Part shown: piece by piece, positions 9,169 through 16,881 of the stretch | How the letters are laid out: each line of letters begins with the position of its first letter | How positions within the stretch are numbered: position 1 is the first letter of the stretch | Source: Geothermobacter hydrogeniphilus | GTDB lineage: Bacteria; Desulfobacterota; Desulfuromonadia; Desulfuromonadales; Geothermobacteraceae | NCBI RefSeq assembly: GCF_002898515.1 | Contig: NZ_PPFX01000009.1 | Span: forward strand, 16,149 to 80,148 | Length of the DNA: 64,000 bases | Reading direction: 5' to 3' | Program-made: the position numbers and the translations under genes | The notes under the pieces: generated by a model | Told to the model about the DNA's origin: nothing | Seen by the model: the letters and a program-made list of their open reading frames with translations, nothing else | The model's database searches: none

Positions 9169-9807
9169 TCAGCGTCCCGATTGACGATACTGCAGAACCA
9201 GCAGCCAACCCGCCCAGCAAAGCGCCAGCAGCATGACCAGGGAACCTGTGGCATGGGCCAGACGACCCAATTGCTGGTCGAACCTCAACAGCCCGGTCTC
9301 GGTCAACAGGTATTCCCAGTCGTGAAAACCATAGGGGGCAGAATGCCCGAAGTTGCCTCCCACCAGTGGCAGAGCACCCGCGCGCGCATCGGCGATGTAG
9401 GGAGCGATGTCGAGAAAGTTCTCGCCGAACCACCAGCAGCAGACCGATGCGCCAAAGGGGTCGCGGGTTTTCAGCAACAGGGCCGACAGGCAAATCAGCG
9501 GCACCAGCAACTGCCCCAGCGTCCCTCCCAGAGAACCGACAAACGGCCCGAACCAGCCGAAAGCCAGGTGTCCCGCCTCATGAAACGGCAGATTGACCAG
9601 ATGCAGCAGACTCTCCCCAGCGACGTTACTGGCCAGGCTGCTGAACACCAACCGGCTTCCCCAGATGAGCAAAACGAAAAAAACAAGACTTCGCCCGACA
9701 AGAACCAAGCCGTTTGTGTTCGCTGTATTGAAAAACAGTTCGCGTAAGGTCACTTTGTACTCGTGCGCCGCATGCGTATCGGGGAAAGATGTGGTAGTAA
9801 AAAACAA
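9169..9807 (-). CDS. Small integral-membrane zinc metalloprotease-like protein (HEAGH)
   Basis: It has 212 residues if it begins at the TTG at 9807. No good ribosome site is visible there; GTG at 9753 is an alternative. Hydrophobic segments occur near residues 35-60, 85-110 and 190-208. The motif FHEAGHLAFGWFGPFVGSLGG near residue 74 matches the HEXXH zinc site as used by membrane-embedded M50-like proteases, followed by a Gly-rich turn and a second hydrophobic segment. Family membership is inferred from this motif and topology. The gene lies at the edge of the AT-rich island and is separate from the secreted-protein operon, with a 111-base gap to the signal-peptide start at 9057. Confidence 0.6.
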   Translation of the reverse strand: MFFTTTSFPDTHAAHEYKVTLRELFFNTANTNGLVLVGRSLVFFVLLIWGSRLVFSSLASNVAGESLLHLVNLPFHEAGHLAFGWFGPFVGSLGGTLGQLLVPLICLSALLLKTRDPFGASVCCWWFGENFLDIAPYIADARAGALPLVGGNFGHSAPYGFHDWEYLLTETGLLRFDQQLGRLAHATGSLVMLLALCWAGWLLVLQYRQSGR

Positions 9808-9898
9808 TCAAAACAGGGCTAAGCGTGACTGGCGGTTAACGATGAAACAACAGCCCCTTTTTTTCCATTGAAACATATAATGATTATAAGATTTTAAT

Positions 9899-10114
9899 TT
9901 ATCCGCGACACTCAATGCAGATATAATTTTTCGATGGTTTTTTGATTAACAAATATATTGTTATCGAATTAAAGGCTACAAACCATAAGATATTCAAAAA
10001 ACCTAATCCAGTTACAAAAAATAGCAAGGCAAATGAAAGCAATGATAAAATCATTGACAAACGCTCTAACTTAATTTTTTTTATTTTTCTTTTGCAAACA
10101 CTACAGGTAATCAT
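9899..10114 (-). CDS. Small membrane protein with two Cys pairs; candidate immunity protein of the displaced Rhs tip
   Basis: It has 71 residues and is AT-rich. It starts MITCSVCKRKIKK, continues with two hydrophobic helices (about residues 20-40 and 42-57) and ends ICIECRG. The CxxC at the start and the CxxC at the end could form a zinc ribbon that brings the termini together on the cytoplasmic side. It lies 53 bases downstream of the glycine-zipper tip ORF in the same direction, where an immunity gene would be. I do not recognise the family; the immunity role is inferred from position only. Confidence 0.5.
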   Translation of the reverse strand: MITCSVCKRKIKKIKLERLSMILSLLSFALLFFVTGLGFLNILWFVAFNSITIYLLIKKPSKNYICIECRG

Positions 10115-10167
10115 ATTAGATCCTAATCACAATAATTCTTATGTCTACCTTCTTCGTAATATTTGAT

Positions 10168-10500
10168 TCATCTCTTAACGTCTTCAATCATCTCGGGAAC
10201 ACCCAACGCTTCTTGAATTACTGCATATAACAACCCCGTCGTAAATCCAACTGTTGCCCCAATTATCGTTCCGATGACGATACCAGGAACCACTCCGACA
10301 CCAAAAAATGTAGTCCCAACAGTGCCCCCTGCGTAAGCACCTGTCACAGATCCCCAAAGTGCACTATTGATTGCCGTAGAGATGATTCTTTGACCAGCTG
10401 GATCAGATATTATTTTCGAAACAGCATTTTTTATATATGGTTTTGTAATAATTTTTCCAAGCTTATCCCACCAATACAAGCCAATGCTATCCAACAACAA
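10168..10500 (-). pseudogene. Glycine-zipper hydrophobic tip, probable C-terminal remnant of a second Rhs gene
   Basis: This 110-residue frame has no normal start: the first codon is a TTG without a ribosome site. The frame stays open upstream until it enters the end of the IS at about 10540, so the true N-terminus was probably lost when the IS arrived. Residues about 45-100 are a long Gly-rich hydrophobic stretch (GAYAGGTVGTTFFGVGVV, then GTIIGATVGFTTGLLYA), typical of proteins that insert into membranes. The Rhs core fragment at 11556-11794 points the same way on the other side of the IS. I infer a displaced Rhs toxin tip; it could still be a free hypothetical protein. Confidence 0.5.
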
Positions 10501-10540
10501 GGTGACCCTGTTATTTACATACCTATATAAATTTACACTA

Positions 10541-11555
10541 CTGTCCGGTTAAAAAATCAGCCAATTCCGTAAGTGGCTGAAAATAATTGTTCTTTGACAT
10601 AACTGTCCCGTTTTCGATTTGAATTCACTCCACCGATGTGGGGAGATACCTCTCGTTATCGCAGGAGGTATCGATGAATTCAGGCAAAACCGTTTTCCGG
10701 CAACTGCTGCAGTTCTTGCCTCGGCACGACTTCAACTTGTGTGTTCGTCGCTACCGTGGTGATTACAGAGCCAGAACATTCTCGACGTTCGACCAGTTTT
10801 TGTGCCTTGCCTATGCCCAGATAGCTGGGCGTGAAAGCCTGCGCGATATTGAAACCTGCTTGAATTCACACCGAGAGAAGCTCTATCACATTGGCTTTCG
10901 TGGTTCCGTTTCCCGGTCAACTCTTGCGGACTCCTGTGAGCGTAGAGACTGGCGTATCTTCCAGGACTTCGGTCATGTTCTGATCCGCATGGCCCAGCAG
11001 CTTTACTGCGACGATCCCTTTGTCCTGGAACTGGACCAGCCACTTTATGCGTTCGATTCAACGACCATCGATTTGTGCCTGTCCCTGTTCCCTTGGGCAG
11101 AGTTTCGAACGACAAAGGCGGCTGTGAAAATGCACACGCTACTTGACCTGCGGGGAACAATCCCAACCTATGTCGCTGTCACCACAGGCAAGGTTCATGA
11201 TGTCCGTATGCTTGACGCATTGCCGGTGACTGAAGATGCCATTTACACCATGGACAAGGCCTATACGGATTTCTCGCGGCTCTATGCGCTTCATCGACAG
11301 GGCGCTTTTTTCGTGATCAGGGCCAAGGACAACTTGCGCTTCAAGCGACTGTATTCAGCAGCCAAAGACAAGGATGGCGGTATCAGAGCCGACCAGACCA
11401 TCGTCCTGGTGACCTACAAGTCGAAAAAGGACTACCCCGAAAAGCTTCGTCGGGTCAGTTATGTTGACAAAGAACGAAACAAGCGCCTGGTGTTTTTGAC
11501 CAACAATTTCGCAATCCCTGCGACAACCGTTGCCGAAATCTACAAGCAACGTTGG
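10541..11555 (+). mobile_element. Truncated IS4-family insertion sequence (ISPepr1-like)
   Basis: The left side begins near CTGTCCGGTTAAAAAATCAG at about 10541. The transposase starts at 10674. The element ends abruptly inside the transposase gene, where the bases continue without a break into an inverted Rhs-core fragment. The right end and its inverted repeat are missing. The left boundary is estimated, not defined by a target duplication. Confidence 0.7.
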
Positions 11556-11597
11556 TGTAGGTTTTCTTGTTGCCCCGGTGATCGTAGCTGTAGCTGA
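10674..11597 (+). pseudogene. IS4-family transposase, truncated at the C-terminus
   Basis: The start ATG at 10674 follows AGGAGG at the right spacing; the in-frame ATG at 10638 lacks one. The protein reads MNSGKTVFRQLLQFLPRHDF and has the N-terminal DUF4372 region (YRARTFSTFDQFLCLAYAQI) typical of ISPepr1-group IS4 transposases. The first catalytic Asp lies in YAFDSTTIDLCLSLFPW and the second in TMDKAYTDFSRLYALHRQG. The frame matches the family up to IYKQRW, after which relatives carry the catalytic Glu and Lys of the YREK signature. Here the sequence becomes antisense Rhs DNA, so the last residues are foreign and the enzyme should be inactive. Confidence 0.85.
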
Positions 11598-11794
11598 AGT
11601 CCTTGACGATGCCGTCGATGGTCACAGTCTCGGAGATTTTGCGGTTGAGATCATCATAGCCGATAACGCCGCTGACGACGGCGTTGGCGTAGCTGACCAG
11701 GTTGCCGACTTCGTCATAACCGAAGCTGTCGCTGCTCCCATCCTGGTAGACCACCTCGACAAGGCGCCTGGCGGCATCGTAGCCGTTCCAGGCG
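11556..11794 (-). pseudogene. Rhs/YD-repeat core fragment, duplicate of 13751-13989
   Basis: About 239 bases match 13751-13989 at an offset of 2195 with scattered substitutions, roughly 90% identical by eye. On the minus strand it encodes YD-repeat sequence (YQDGSSDSFGYDEVGNLVSY, then FSYSYDHRGNKKTYT). The left end abuts the IS within a short shared TGG. On the right, similarity stops near GGCGGCATCGTAGC. It is the remains of a second Rhs gene in the same orientation as the intact one. Confidence 0.85.
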
Positions 11795-11889
11795 ATTGCT
11801 GCTGTATATGGTTGTAAAAGAACGATCTTGCTTTTCGCCAGCAGAAAAAAACTTATATTTTCCCTCGTCTCAGCCCCATTAAAAGGCGG

Positions 11890-12240
11890 CTATCTCCTAC
11901 CCTCATTATCCTTATTGCAAAAGTCGTAATATCGAATAAGCATTTTCTCTAAAAACATAATTTTTCTTACCATGATCACAAAGATCAATATGACTACAAA
12001 AATACTAATAGGCAAAGAAAACACAAGCCCACAATACAATCCGTTATTAAAATACAATTCATTTTGCACCGATATATTACCACCAAAGGACAGTGCATAG
12101 GTTACTGATTTATAATATTCAAACGATGCATACAATGCGATAATTAATAAAAATACAGCAATTATAAAATATTTTATTGTATTGTTTTTTTTGTTCCTCA
12201 ACTTCACTATATAATTATCATCCGAAAACACGCTATTCAT
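11890..12240 (-). CDS. Two-helix membrane protein, candidate immunity protein for the Rhs tip
   Basis: It has 116 residues and is AT-rich. Its ATG overlaps the stop of the Rhs gene by four bases (ATGA), so translation is coupled. Hydrophobic segments span about residues 24-42 (YFIIAVFLLIIALYASFEYY) and 70-92 (CGLVFSLPISIFVVILIFVI), with charged ends. Rhs and other polymorphic toxins are normally followed directly by their immunity gene. A membrane-located immunity protein would fit a toxin that acts on the inner membrane, as with pore-forming colicins. The family is not recognised; the role is inferred from position and coupling. Confidence 0.6.
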   Translation of the reverse strand: MNSVFSDDNYIVKLRNKKNNTIKYFIIAVFLLIIALYASFEYYKSVTYALSFGGNISVQNELYFNNGLYCGLVFSLPISIFVVILIFVIMVRKIMFLEKMLIRYYDFCNKDNEGRR

Positions 12241-15200
12241 AACCTACATCCCTTTTTATTGTTTTCACATTTTTTAGATGCTTTTATTGCAGCCTCTCCT
12301 ATATCTTCAATAATTTCTCCTGTAGCCATCATATCAACTAAACCATCAACAGCTAGCACAAGCGCTGGAACAGCCCCGCCAACCCCTAAAACTACAGCCA
12401 TCCCAACTACGTCAACGCCCCCATGAACCCACATCATCTTCTGTGCCTGAACTTGATAGGCAAGCGCCTGATTTTTTATACTTTCTTTACACCTATCGAC
12501 ATAATAATCGCTTACAATATCTTCACTACTCATAACTGGGACATCAATCACATAATCTGACACATTTGCACCATCAGACAGATCCAATCCTGCAACAATT
12601 AAATTCTGTATAGTTCCTATAATTGGGACGACACTAATAACATCTGTCACTACATTTAGGCCAAAATTGTCGAAGTTATTAATAGGATTTGAATATCCAT
12701 ATGTGTAACAATTATATCCAGCAAAAATTCCCATAGGGTCATATGTATAATATTTCCCCAACTTGGGATCGAAATATCTCCACCAGTTGTAATGCAGCCC
12801 CGTCTCCGCATCAAAATACTGCCCTGGAAAGCGCAGGTTGTTTTCTACCGTTGATGCCGGGTCAATCACCGCCAATCCGAAGGCCTGATAGCCCGCGCTC
12901 CACACCACATTACCACTGGCGTCGCTCAGCCGTTGCGGCGTCCCCAGGTGGTCGTTGTGGTAGTAGTAGACCGCCCCGCCCTGCCGCATGTAGAGCGGAT
13001 CGGTGCCCCACAGGCCGCCGGGCTTCCAGCCGTAGGCCTTCTGCAGCATCCCGGCGCTGTCATATTCCCCGACCAGGCCCTCGTCGGCGTAGACATAGAG
13101 GGTGGTGACGTTGGCGACAACCTTCTTCACCCGCCGGCCGAAGGGATCGTAAAAGTAACTCGCCACCCGCCCGTCCGGCAGGTGCACCCGCTCCAGGCGG
13201 TTGCGGCTGTTGTAGACGTACTCGGTAACAACCACGCCCCGGGTTTCTTTGACGGTGTTGCCGTTGGCATCGTAGGCGTAGTTGACCGGAACCTGGTCGT
13301 TGCCGGTGTAGCCGAGCAGCTCGTTGTTGGCGTTGCTGCTCCAGCTGCCGCTGGTCCAGGCGCTGATGAGCCGGTTGCCGACCCGGTCGTAACTGTAACT
13401 CTCATCCTGCAGACCGCTGCCGGCGGGATGGTCCGCGCCGGTCAGCTGATAGGTCAGGTCGTAGCTGTATGCGGTACTGCCGGCGTTCCCCGTCATGGCG
13501 GTGATGTTGCCGACCTTGTCGAAACTGTAGCCACGCTGAAACAGGGACCCGCCAGAACCGCTTGTGGTTATCGACTCCAGCCAGCCCACGGCGTTGTAGG
13601 TGTAGTCGGTGGTGACGCCGTTGGGGAAAGTGATCCGGCTGAGGCGGGTCTTGTCATACCCAAAACCAACGCTGTGCCCGTCAAAGCTGACACCAGCCAG
13701 GCGGTTGTTCTTCAGCCAGGCATAGGTATGCACGATGCCTTCGGGGCTGGTGTAGGTTTTCTTGTTGCCCCGGTGATCGTAGCTGTAGCTGAAATCCTTG
13801 ACGATGCCGTCGATGGTCACCGTCTCGGAGATTTTACGGTTGAGATCATCATAGCCGATAACGCCGCTGACAACGGCGTTGGCGTAGCTGACCAGGTTGC
13901 CGACCTCGTCGTAGGCGAAGCTGTCGCTACTCCCGTCCTGGTAGACCACCTCGACCAGGCGGTTGGCGGCATCGTAGCTGTAGGTTGTCACCTGTCCCCT
14001 GGCGTCCCGCACCGTCTTCAGCAAGCCGTTGGGATAGTAGCTGTAAGTGGTTGTCTGCCCCAGCGGGCGTGTCTCCTTGACCTTGCGGTTCGCAAGGTCG
14101 TATTCAAAGCTGGTGCGGTTGTTTTCCGGGTCGGTCAGGGCAATGAGATTGCCGCGTCTGTCATAGGTAAAGCTGGTGATGCCGCCTTCGGCGTCGGTCT
14201 GTTCGATCACCCGCCCGAGAGGGTCGTAGCGGTAGCTGGTGGTATTGCCGTTGGCATCGGTGCGGCTGACGATGCGGCCCGCCGCATCGCGCGCCAGACT
14301 GGTAACCTGATTGAGCGGATCGGTGATTCCGATCAGACGACCGTTCTTGTCGAACTGGCTGCTGGTGGCCTGGTTGAAGGCGTCGATGACCTTGGCCGGG
14401 TCCCGGTTGCTGCCCCCGCACGTGCCGCAGGCGGCGGTGGCGTATTCATAGCGGGTCTGGTTCCCCTCCGGATCAATCACGGCAATCAGCCGGTTGGAAG
14501 CATCGTAATCGAGGCGCGTCACCGCATCATCGACATGCGGAACGCCGGCTTCACTGCCCGGAGCCTTTTCCCGGATTTCAACCAGGTTGCCCTCGCCGTC
14601 GTAAACAAATTCCCGGCGATTGTTCAACGCATCGACGATGGCGGTAACATGTCCCTTGAAATCGGTTTCGAAATGGCTGGTGCGCAGCAGGGCATCGGTC
14701 ACGCTCTGCAAGCGCCCCGCCTGGTTGTAGGCAAGCACTGTCTCATGGCCGAGGGGGTCGCGGATCGTAACCGGGTTGCCGTGCCCGTCGTTGACGATCT
14801 CAGTGCGGTTGCCGTTGGCATCAATGCTCGCCGCGACATGACCGTACGGGTCGTATTCGAGCCTGCTGCGATTGCCAAGCGGATCGACAATCGCGGTGGG
14901 CAGTCCGAGATCGTTGTACTCGATGGTTGTGGTGGCGCCATCCACGGTTACGGTGGCCAGCTCCCCGAACGGCGTGTAGCCGTACTCTGTAACCGTCTCT
15001 TCCGGCAAACCCGCCGCCTGGATCTTTTTGATCAGCAGGGTACTGCTGCGATCGTACTCGAACTTGGTGATAACCCCGAGCGGGTCCACGATGGTCAGCG
15101 GCTTGTTACGCGCGAAGTAGGTGAAGCGGCTGACGTTGCCCTCACCGTCGATGATTTTGGTGACGTTCTGCCAGTCGTCGCGATAAATCTCCGTGGCATT

Positions 15201-15995
15201 GCCGGCGCTGTCGTAATGAATTTCCTTGTAATCGAAATTCTCGACCTTCCTGACCTGAACATTTTCCGGATCAAGCCGATATTCGGCCAGCAGCATTCCG
15301 CTCTTGCCGAAAACCTTCTGGGTCGTATAACCGTTGGGCGACCTGATCCAGAACTGGCGGTTCTTGAAATCATACAGAAAGGATTTGATGTGCCCCTCGG
15401 CCGACTGGCCGGCCTGCAGTTTTTGTGTGCCGACGGGATCGATAACCTGCTTGACGATGCCGCGATCGGGGTAAAGGTATTCTATTGTATAGGTCTCGCC
15501 GGGAGACGTGGTTTTGCTGAGCATCCCGTGGAAGTCATTGTAGGTGTAGGATTCCAGCCGGCCGGTCCAGTCTTCCACCTCGATCAGTTGACCGAGTTGA
15601 TTGTAGCGGTACTGCACCGTTCGGCCGAAAATATCGGTGATGGAGTCGATCCGGTAATCATCGTCGCTGTAACCAAAGGTCAGAACGGCCTGACCGGCGT
15701 AATTTTCAACGATCGAAATCCGGCCCTGGGCATCGTAACGGATGTTCAAAAAATTACCGATGGCATCCTCAAGCACCCGCAGTTTGCCATCTTTGTCGAA
15801 TTTCAGTGTTCTCCCGCCCTTTTCGATGACCTCATAGCCGGTGAACGTTTTTTTCATGACCGTGCCGGCAGCATCAATCACTTTCCAGTTTTTATTCCTG
15901 AGCGGGGTTGCGGCTGCAGCCCCGCCGGATCCCCCCCCCCCCACCACCGGATAGGGCTTGGGAGCCCCCCGACGAATGAAAATTGCGGAAATCAT
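12237..15995 (-). CDS. Rhs/YD-repeat protein, main part with hydrophobic C-terminal tip (out of frame with its N-terminus)
   Basis: This frame of 1252 codons carries the YD-repeat shell from about residue 60 to 1080, with many copies like YDANGNTVKETRGVV or YDPFGRRVKKV, and the core end YDPMGIFAGYNCYTYGYSNP near residue 1083. The last 145 residues form the variable tip. It is AT-rich in DNA and hydrophobic (VVGMAVVLGVGGAVPALVLAV), with Cys and Lys at the end, and contains no nuclease motif that I recognise. The ATG at 15995 is not a convincing native start. The real N-terminus is the 15892-16881 frame, joined through the G tract at 15931-15942, which needs 11 or 14 G to be in frame. Full length would be about 1547 residues. 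Confidence 0.85.
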   Translation of the reverse strand: MISAIFIRRGAPKPYPVVGGGGSGGAAAATPLRNKNWKVIDAAGTVMKKTFTGYEVIEKGGRTLKFDKDGKLRVLEDAIGNFLNIRYDAQGRISIVENYAGQAVLTFGYSDDDYRIDSITDIFGRTVQYRYNQLGQLIEVEDWTGRLESYTYNDFHGMLSKTTSPGETYTIEYLYPDRGIVKQVIDPVGTQKLQAGQSAEGHIKSFLYDFKNRQFWIRSPNGYTTQKVFGKSGMLLAEYRLDPENVQVRKVENFDYKEIHYDSAGNATEIYRDDWQNVTKIIDGEGNVSRFTYFARNKPLTIVDPLGVITKFEYDRSSTLLIKKIQAAGLPEETVTEYGYTPFGELATVTVDGATTTIEYNDLGLPTAIVDPLGNRSRLEYDPYGHVAASIDANGNRTEIVNDGHGNPVTIRDPLGHETVLAYNQAGRLQSVTDALLRTSHFETDFKGHVTAIVDALNNRREFVYDGEGNLVEIREKAPGSEAGVPHVDDAVTRLDYDASNRLIAVIDPEGNQTRYEYATAACGTCGGSNRDPAKVIDAFNQATSSQFDKNGRLIGITDPLNQVTSLARDAAGRIVSRTDANGNTTSYRYDPLGRVIEQTDAEGGITSFTYDRRGNLIALTDPENNRTSFEYDLANRKVKETRPLGQTTTYSYYPNGLLKTVRDARGQVTTYSYDAANRLVEVVYQDGSSDSFAYDEVGNLVSYANAVVSGVIGYDDLNRKISETVTIDGIVKDFSYSYDHRGNKKTYTSPEGIVHTYAWLKNNRLAGVSFDGHSVGFGYDKTRLSRITFPNGVTTDYTYNAVGWLESITTSGSGGSLFQRGYSFDKVGNITAMTGNAGSTAYSYDLTYQLTGADHPAGSGLQDESYSYDRVGNRLISAWTSGSWSSNANNELLGYTGNDQVPVNYAYDANGNTVKETRGVVVTEYVYNSRNRLERVHLPDGRVASYFYDPFGRRVKKVVANVTTLYVYADEGLVGEYDSAGMLQKAYGWKPGGLWGTDPLYMRQGGAVYYYHNDHLGTPQRLSDASGNVVWSAGYQAFGLAVIDPASTVENNLRFPGQYFDAETGLHYNWWRYFDPKLGKYYTYDPMGIFAGYNCYTYGYSNPINNFDNFGLNVVTDVISVVPIIGTIQNLIVAGLDLSDGANVSDYVIDVPVMSSEDIVSDYYVDRCKESIKNQALAYQVQAQKMMWVHGGVDVVGMAVVLGVGGAVPALVLAVDGLVDMMATGEIIEDIGEAAIKASKKCENNKKGCRL

Positions 15996-16881
15996 TCAGG
16001 ACGCCATTTCCGTCCAGGTAGCCATAGCCGAGTTTAATCTCGGCAAAGAAGAGACTGTGCCACCCCCGCCCCAGGGGCGTCTCCGGGGGCAGGTCGAACC
16101 GGGGCGGCTGCACGGCCCCGGTTGCGGTCGGCGGAGGGAGAGGCGCGGGAATCTCTTCCGGCGGGGATGAGGGCGGAAGCACAGTGATGGACCCTGTTGA
16201 ACCGCCTGTCGGGGATATGGCAACGCTGCCCGTTACCCCCCTGTACGTCGTATAGGCCGCAGTCGCATAATAAAATCCATGCAGCGGCTCATTTGAAGAA
16301 AAAGTCGAATTTCCGGCTGTGAGGCCCAGTTGGGATTTGCTCCAGAGCAAATCATTGAAGGGTGGAACGATCACGTTGGATCGATAATTTCGTTCAAAAA
16401 CAACCGGGAAGCCACGATTGGGCACTTTCAAATCCGTGGAACCGGTAACATAGGTCCCCTTGGTCAGGATGACGCCACTGCCGGTCGCCTCACAGCTGTC
16501 GGGAGTTTCACAGGAAGGGCCACTGCAACTGGCAAAGAAACACTTGGCGTTGTCTCCTCCGATCGGGGTTGCGGCGCCACCGGGCGAGCTCCCCCCGGAG
16601 GACTGTCCCCCCCCCATGACAGCGTTGCTGTACTCCTCGGCGGAAGTCATGCCGCCAACAGGCGCAGTTGACTGCTCACAACTTTTGGAGGCAACCACCC
16701 GGTAGGATGCCTCTCTCCCGACCACCCGTTCATTGAGGGCGCCTTCGCACAGGACAACCTCCCACTGGGAGTCAATCGTTGCGCTGCTGGAACAGGTTCC
16801 CGCCAGGGCCGCTCCTCCCGAAGCGGCAGACAACCACAAAACAGGTAGAAAAACAGATATTTTCAGCAAATGCCGCAACAT
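15892..16881 (-). CDS. N-terminal part of the secreted Rhs/YD-repeat protein
   Basis: It starts with an ATG at 16881 that overlaps the stop of the 3100-residue gene (TAATG). Residues 1-28 are a Sec signal peptide (LLKISVFLPVLWLSAASGGA). A Cys-rich stretch follows, then the DUF6531-like segment that precedes Rhs cores (STDLKVPNRGFPVVFERNYRSN) and a Pro-rich linker. After a Gly run the frame ends at residue 329 in unrelated residues. With one G fewer in the 12-base tract it would read straight into the YD-repeat frame. The signal peptide suggests export by Sec, as in WapA-type proteins, rather than loading on a type VI secretion system; that is inference. Confidence 0.82.
   Translation of the reverse strand: MLRHLLKISVFLPVLWLSAASGGAALAGTCSSSATIDSQWEVVLCEGALNERVVGREASYRVVASKSCEQSTAPVGGMTSAEEYSNAVMGGGQSSGGSSPGGAATPIGGDNAKCFFASCSGPSCETPDSCEATGSGVILTKGTYVTGSTDLKVPNRGFPVVFERNYRSNVIVPPFNDLLWSKSQLGLTAGNSTFSSNEPLHGFYYATAAYTTYRGVTGSVAISPTGGSTGSITVLPPSSPPEEIPAPLPPPTATGAVQPPRFDLPPETPLGRGWHSLFFAEIKLGYGYLDGNGVLNDFRNFHSSGGSQALSGGGGGGIRRGCSRNPAQE
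15931..15942 (-). repeat. Homopolymer tract of 12 C (G on coding strand) inside the Rhs gene
   Basis: Twelve C in a row are present on the plus strand, just where the N-terminal and main Rhs frames overlap. Upstream codons read GGT GGT before the run. Eleven or 14 G would connect the frames; 12 G leads to a stop about 14 codons later. Tracts of this length are prone to slippage both in cells and in sequencing. Confidence 0.9.

Larger units (their letters stand above)
9808..12740. other. AT-rich island containing toxin tips, immunity candidates and an IS remnant
   Basis: The base composition is clearly AT-rich between about 9830 and 10630 and again from 11820 to about 12740. The IS and Rhs-core pieces in between are GC-rich. 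On the right the change falls at the end of the Rhs core. This is the composition pattern expected for exchanged toxin tip and immunity cassettes. Confidence 0.7.

Noticed and set aside
7429-9747. 772-codon plus-strand frame opposite the propeller gene
   Set aside because: It is antisense to a signal-peptide protein with clear domains. It has no ribosome site and no recognisable domain.
15931-15942. Treating the Rhs gene as a pseudogene
   Set aside because: Both halves are long and intact, lack other lesions and would join with one base changed in a slip-prone tract, so switching or a read error is more likely than decay.
12933-16037. 1034-codon plus-strand frame opposite the Rhs gene
   Set aside because: It mirrors the YD-repeat coding strand and shows Val/Gly-rich repeats that follow from the repeat on the other strand. 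No start context is present.
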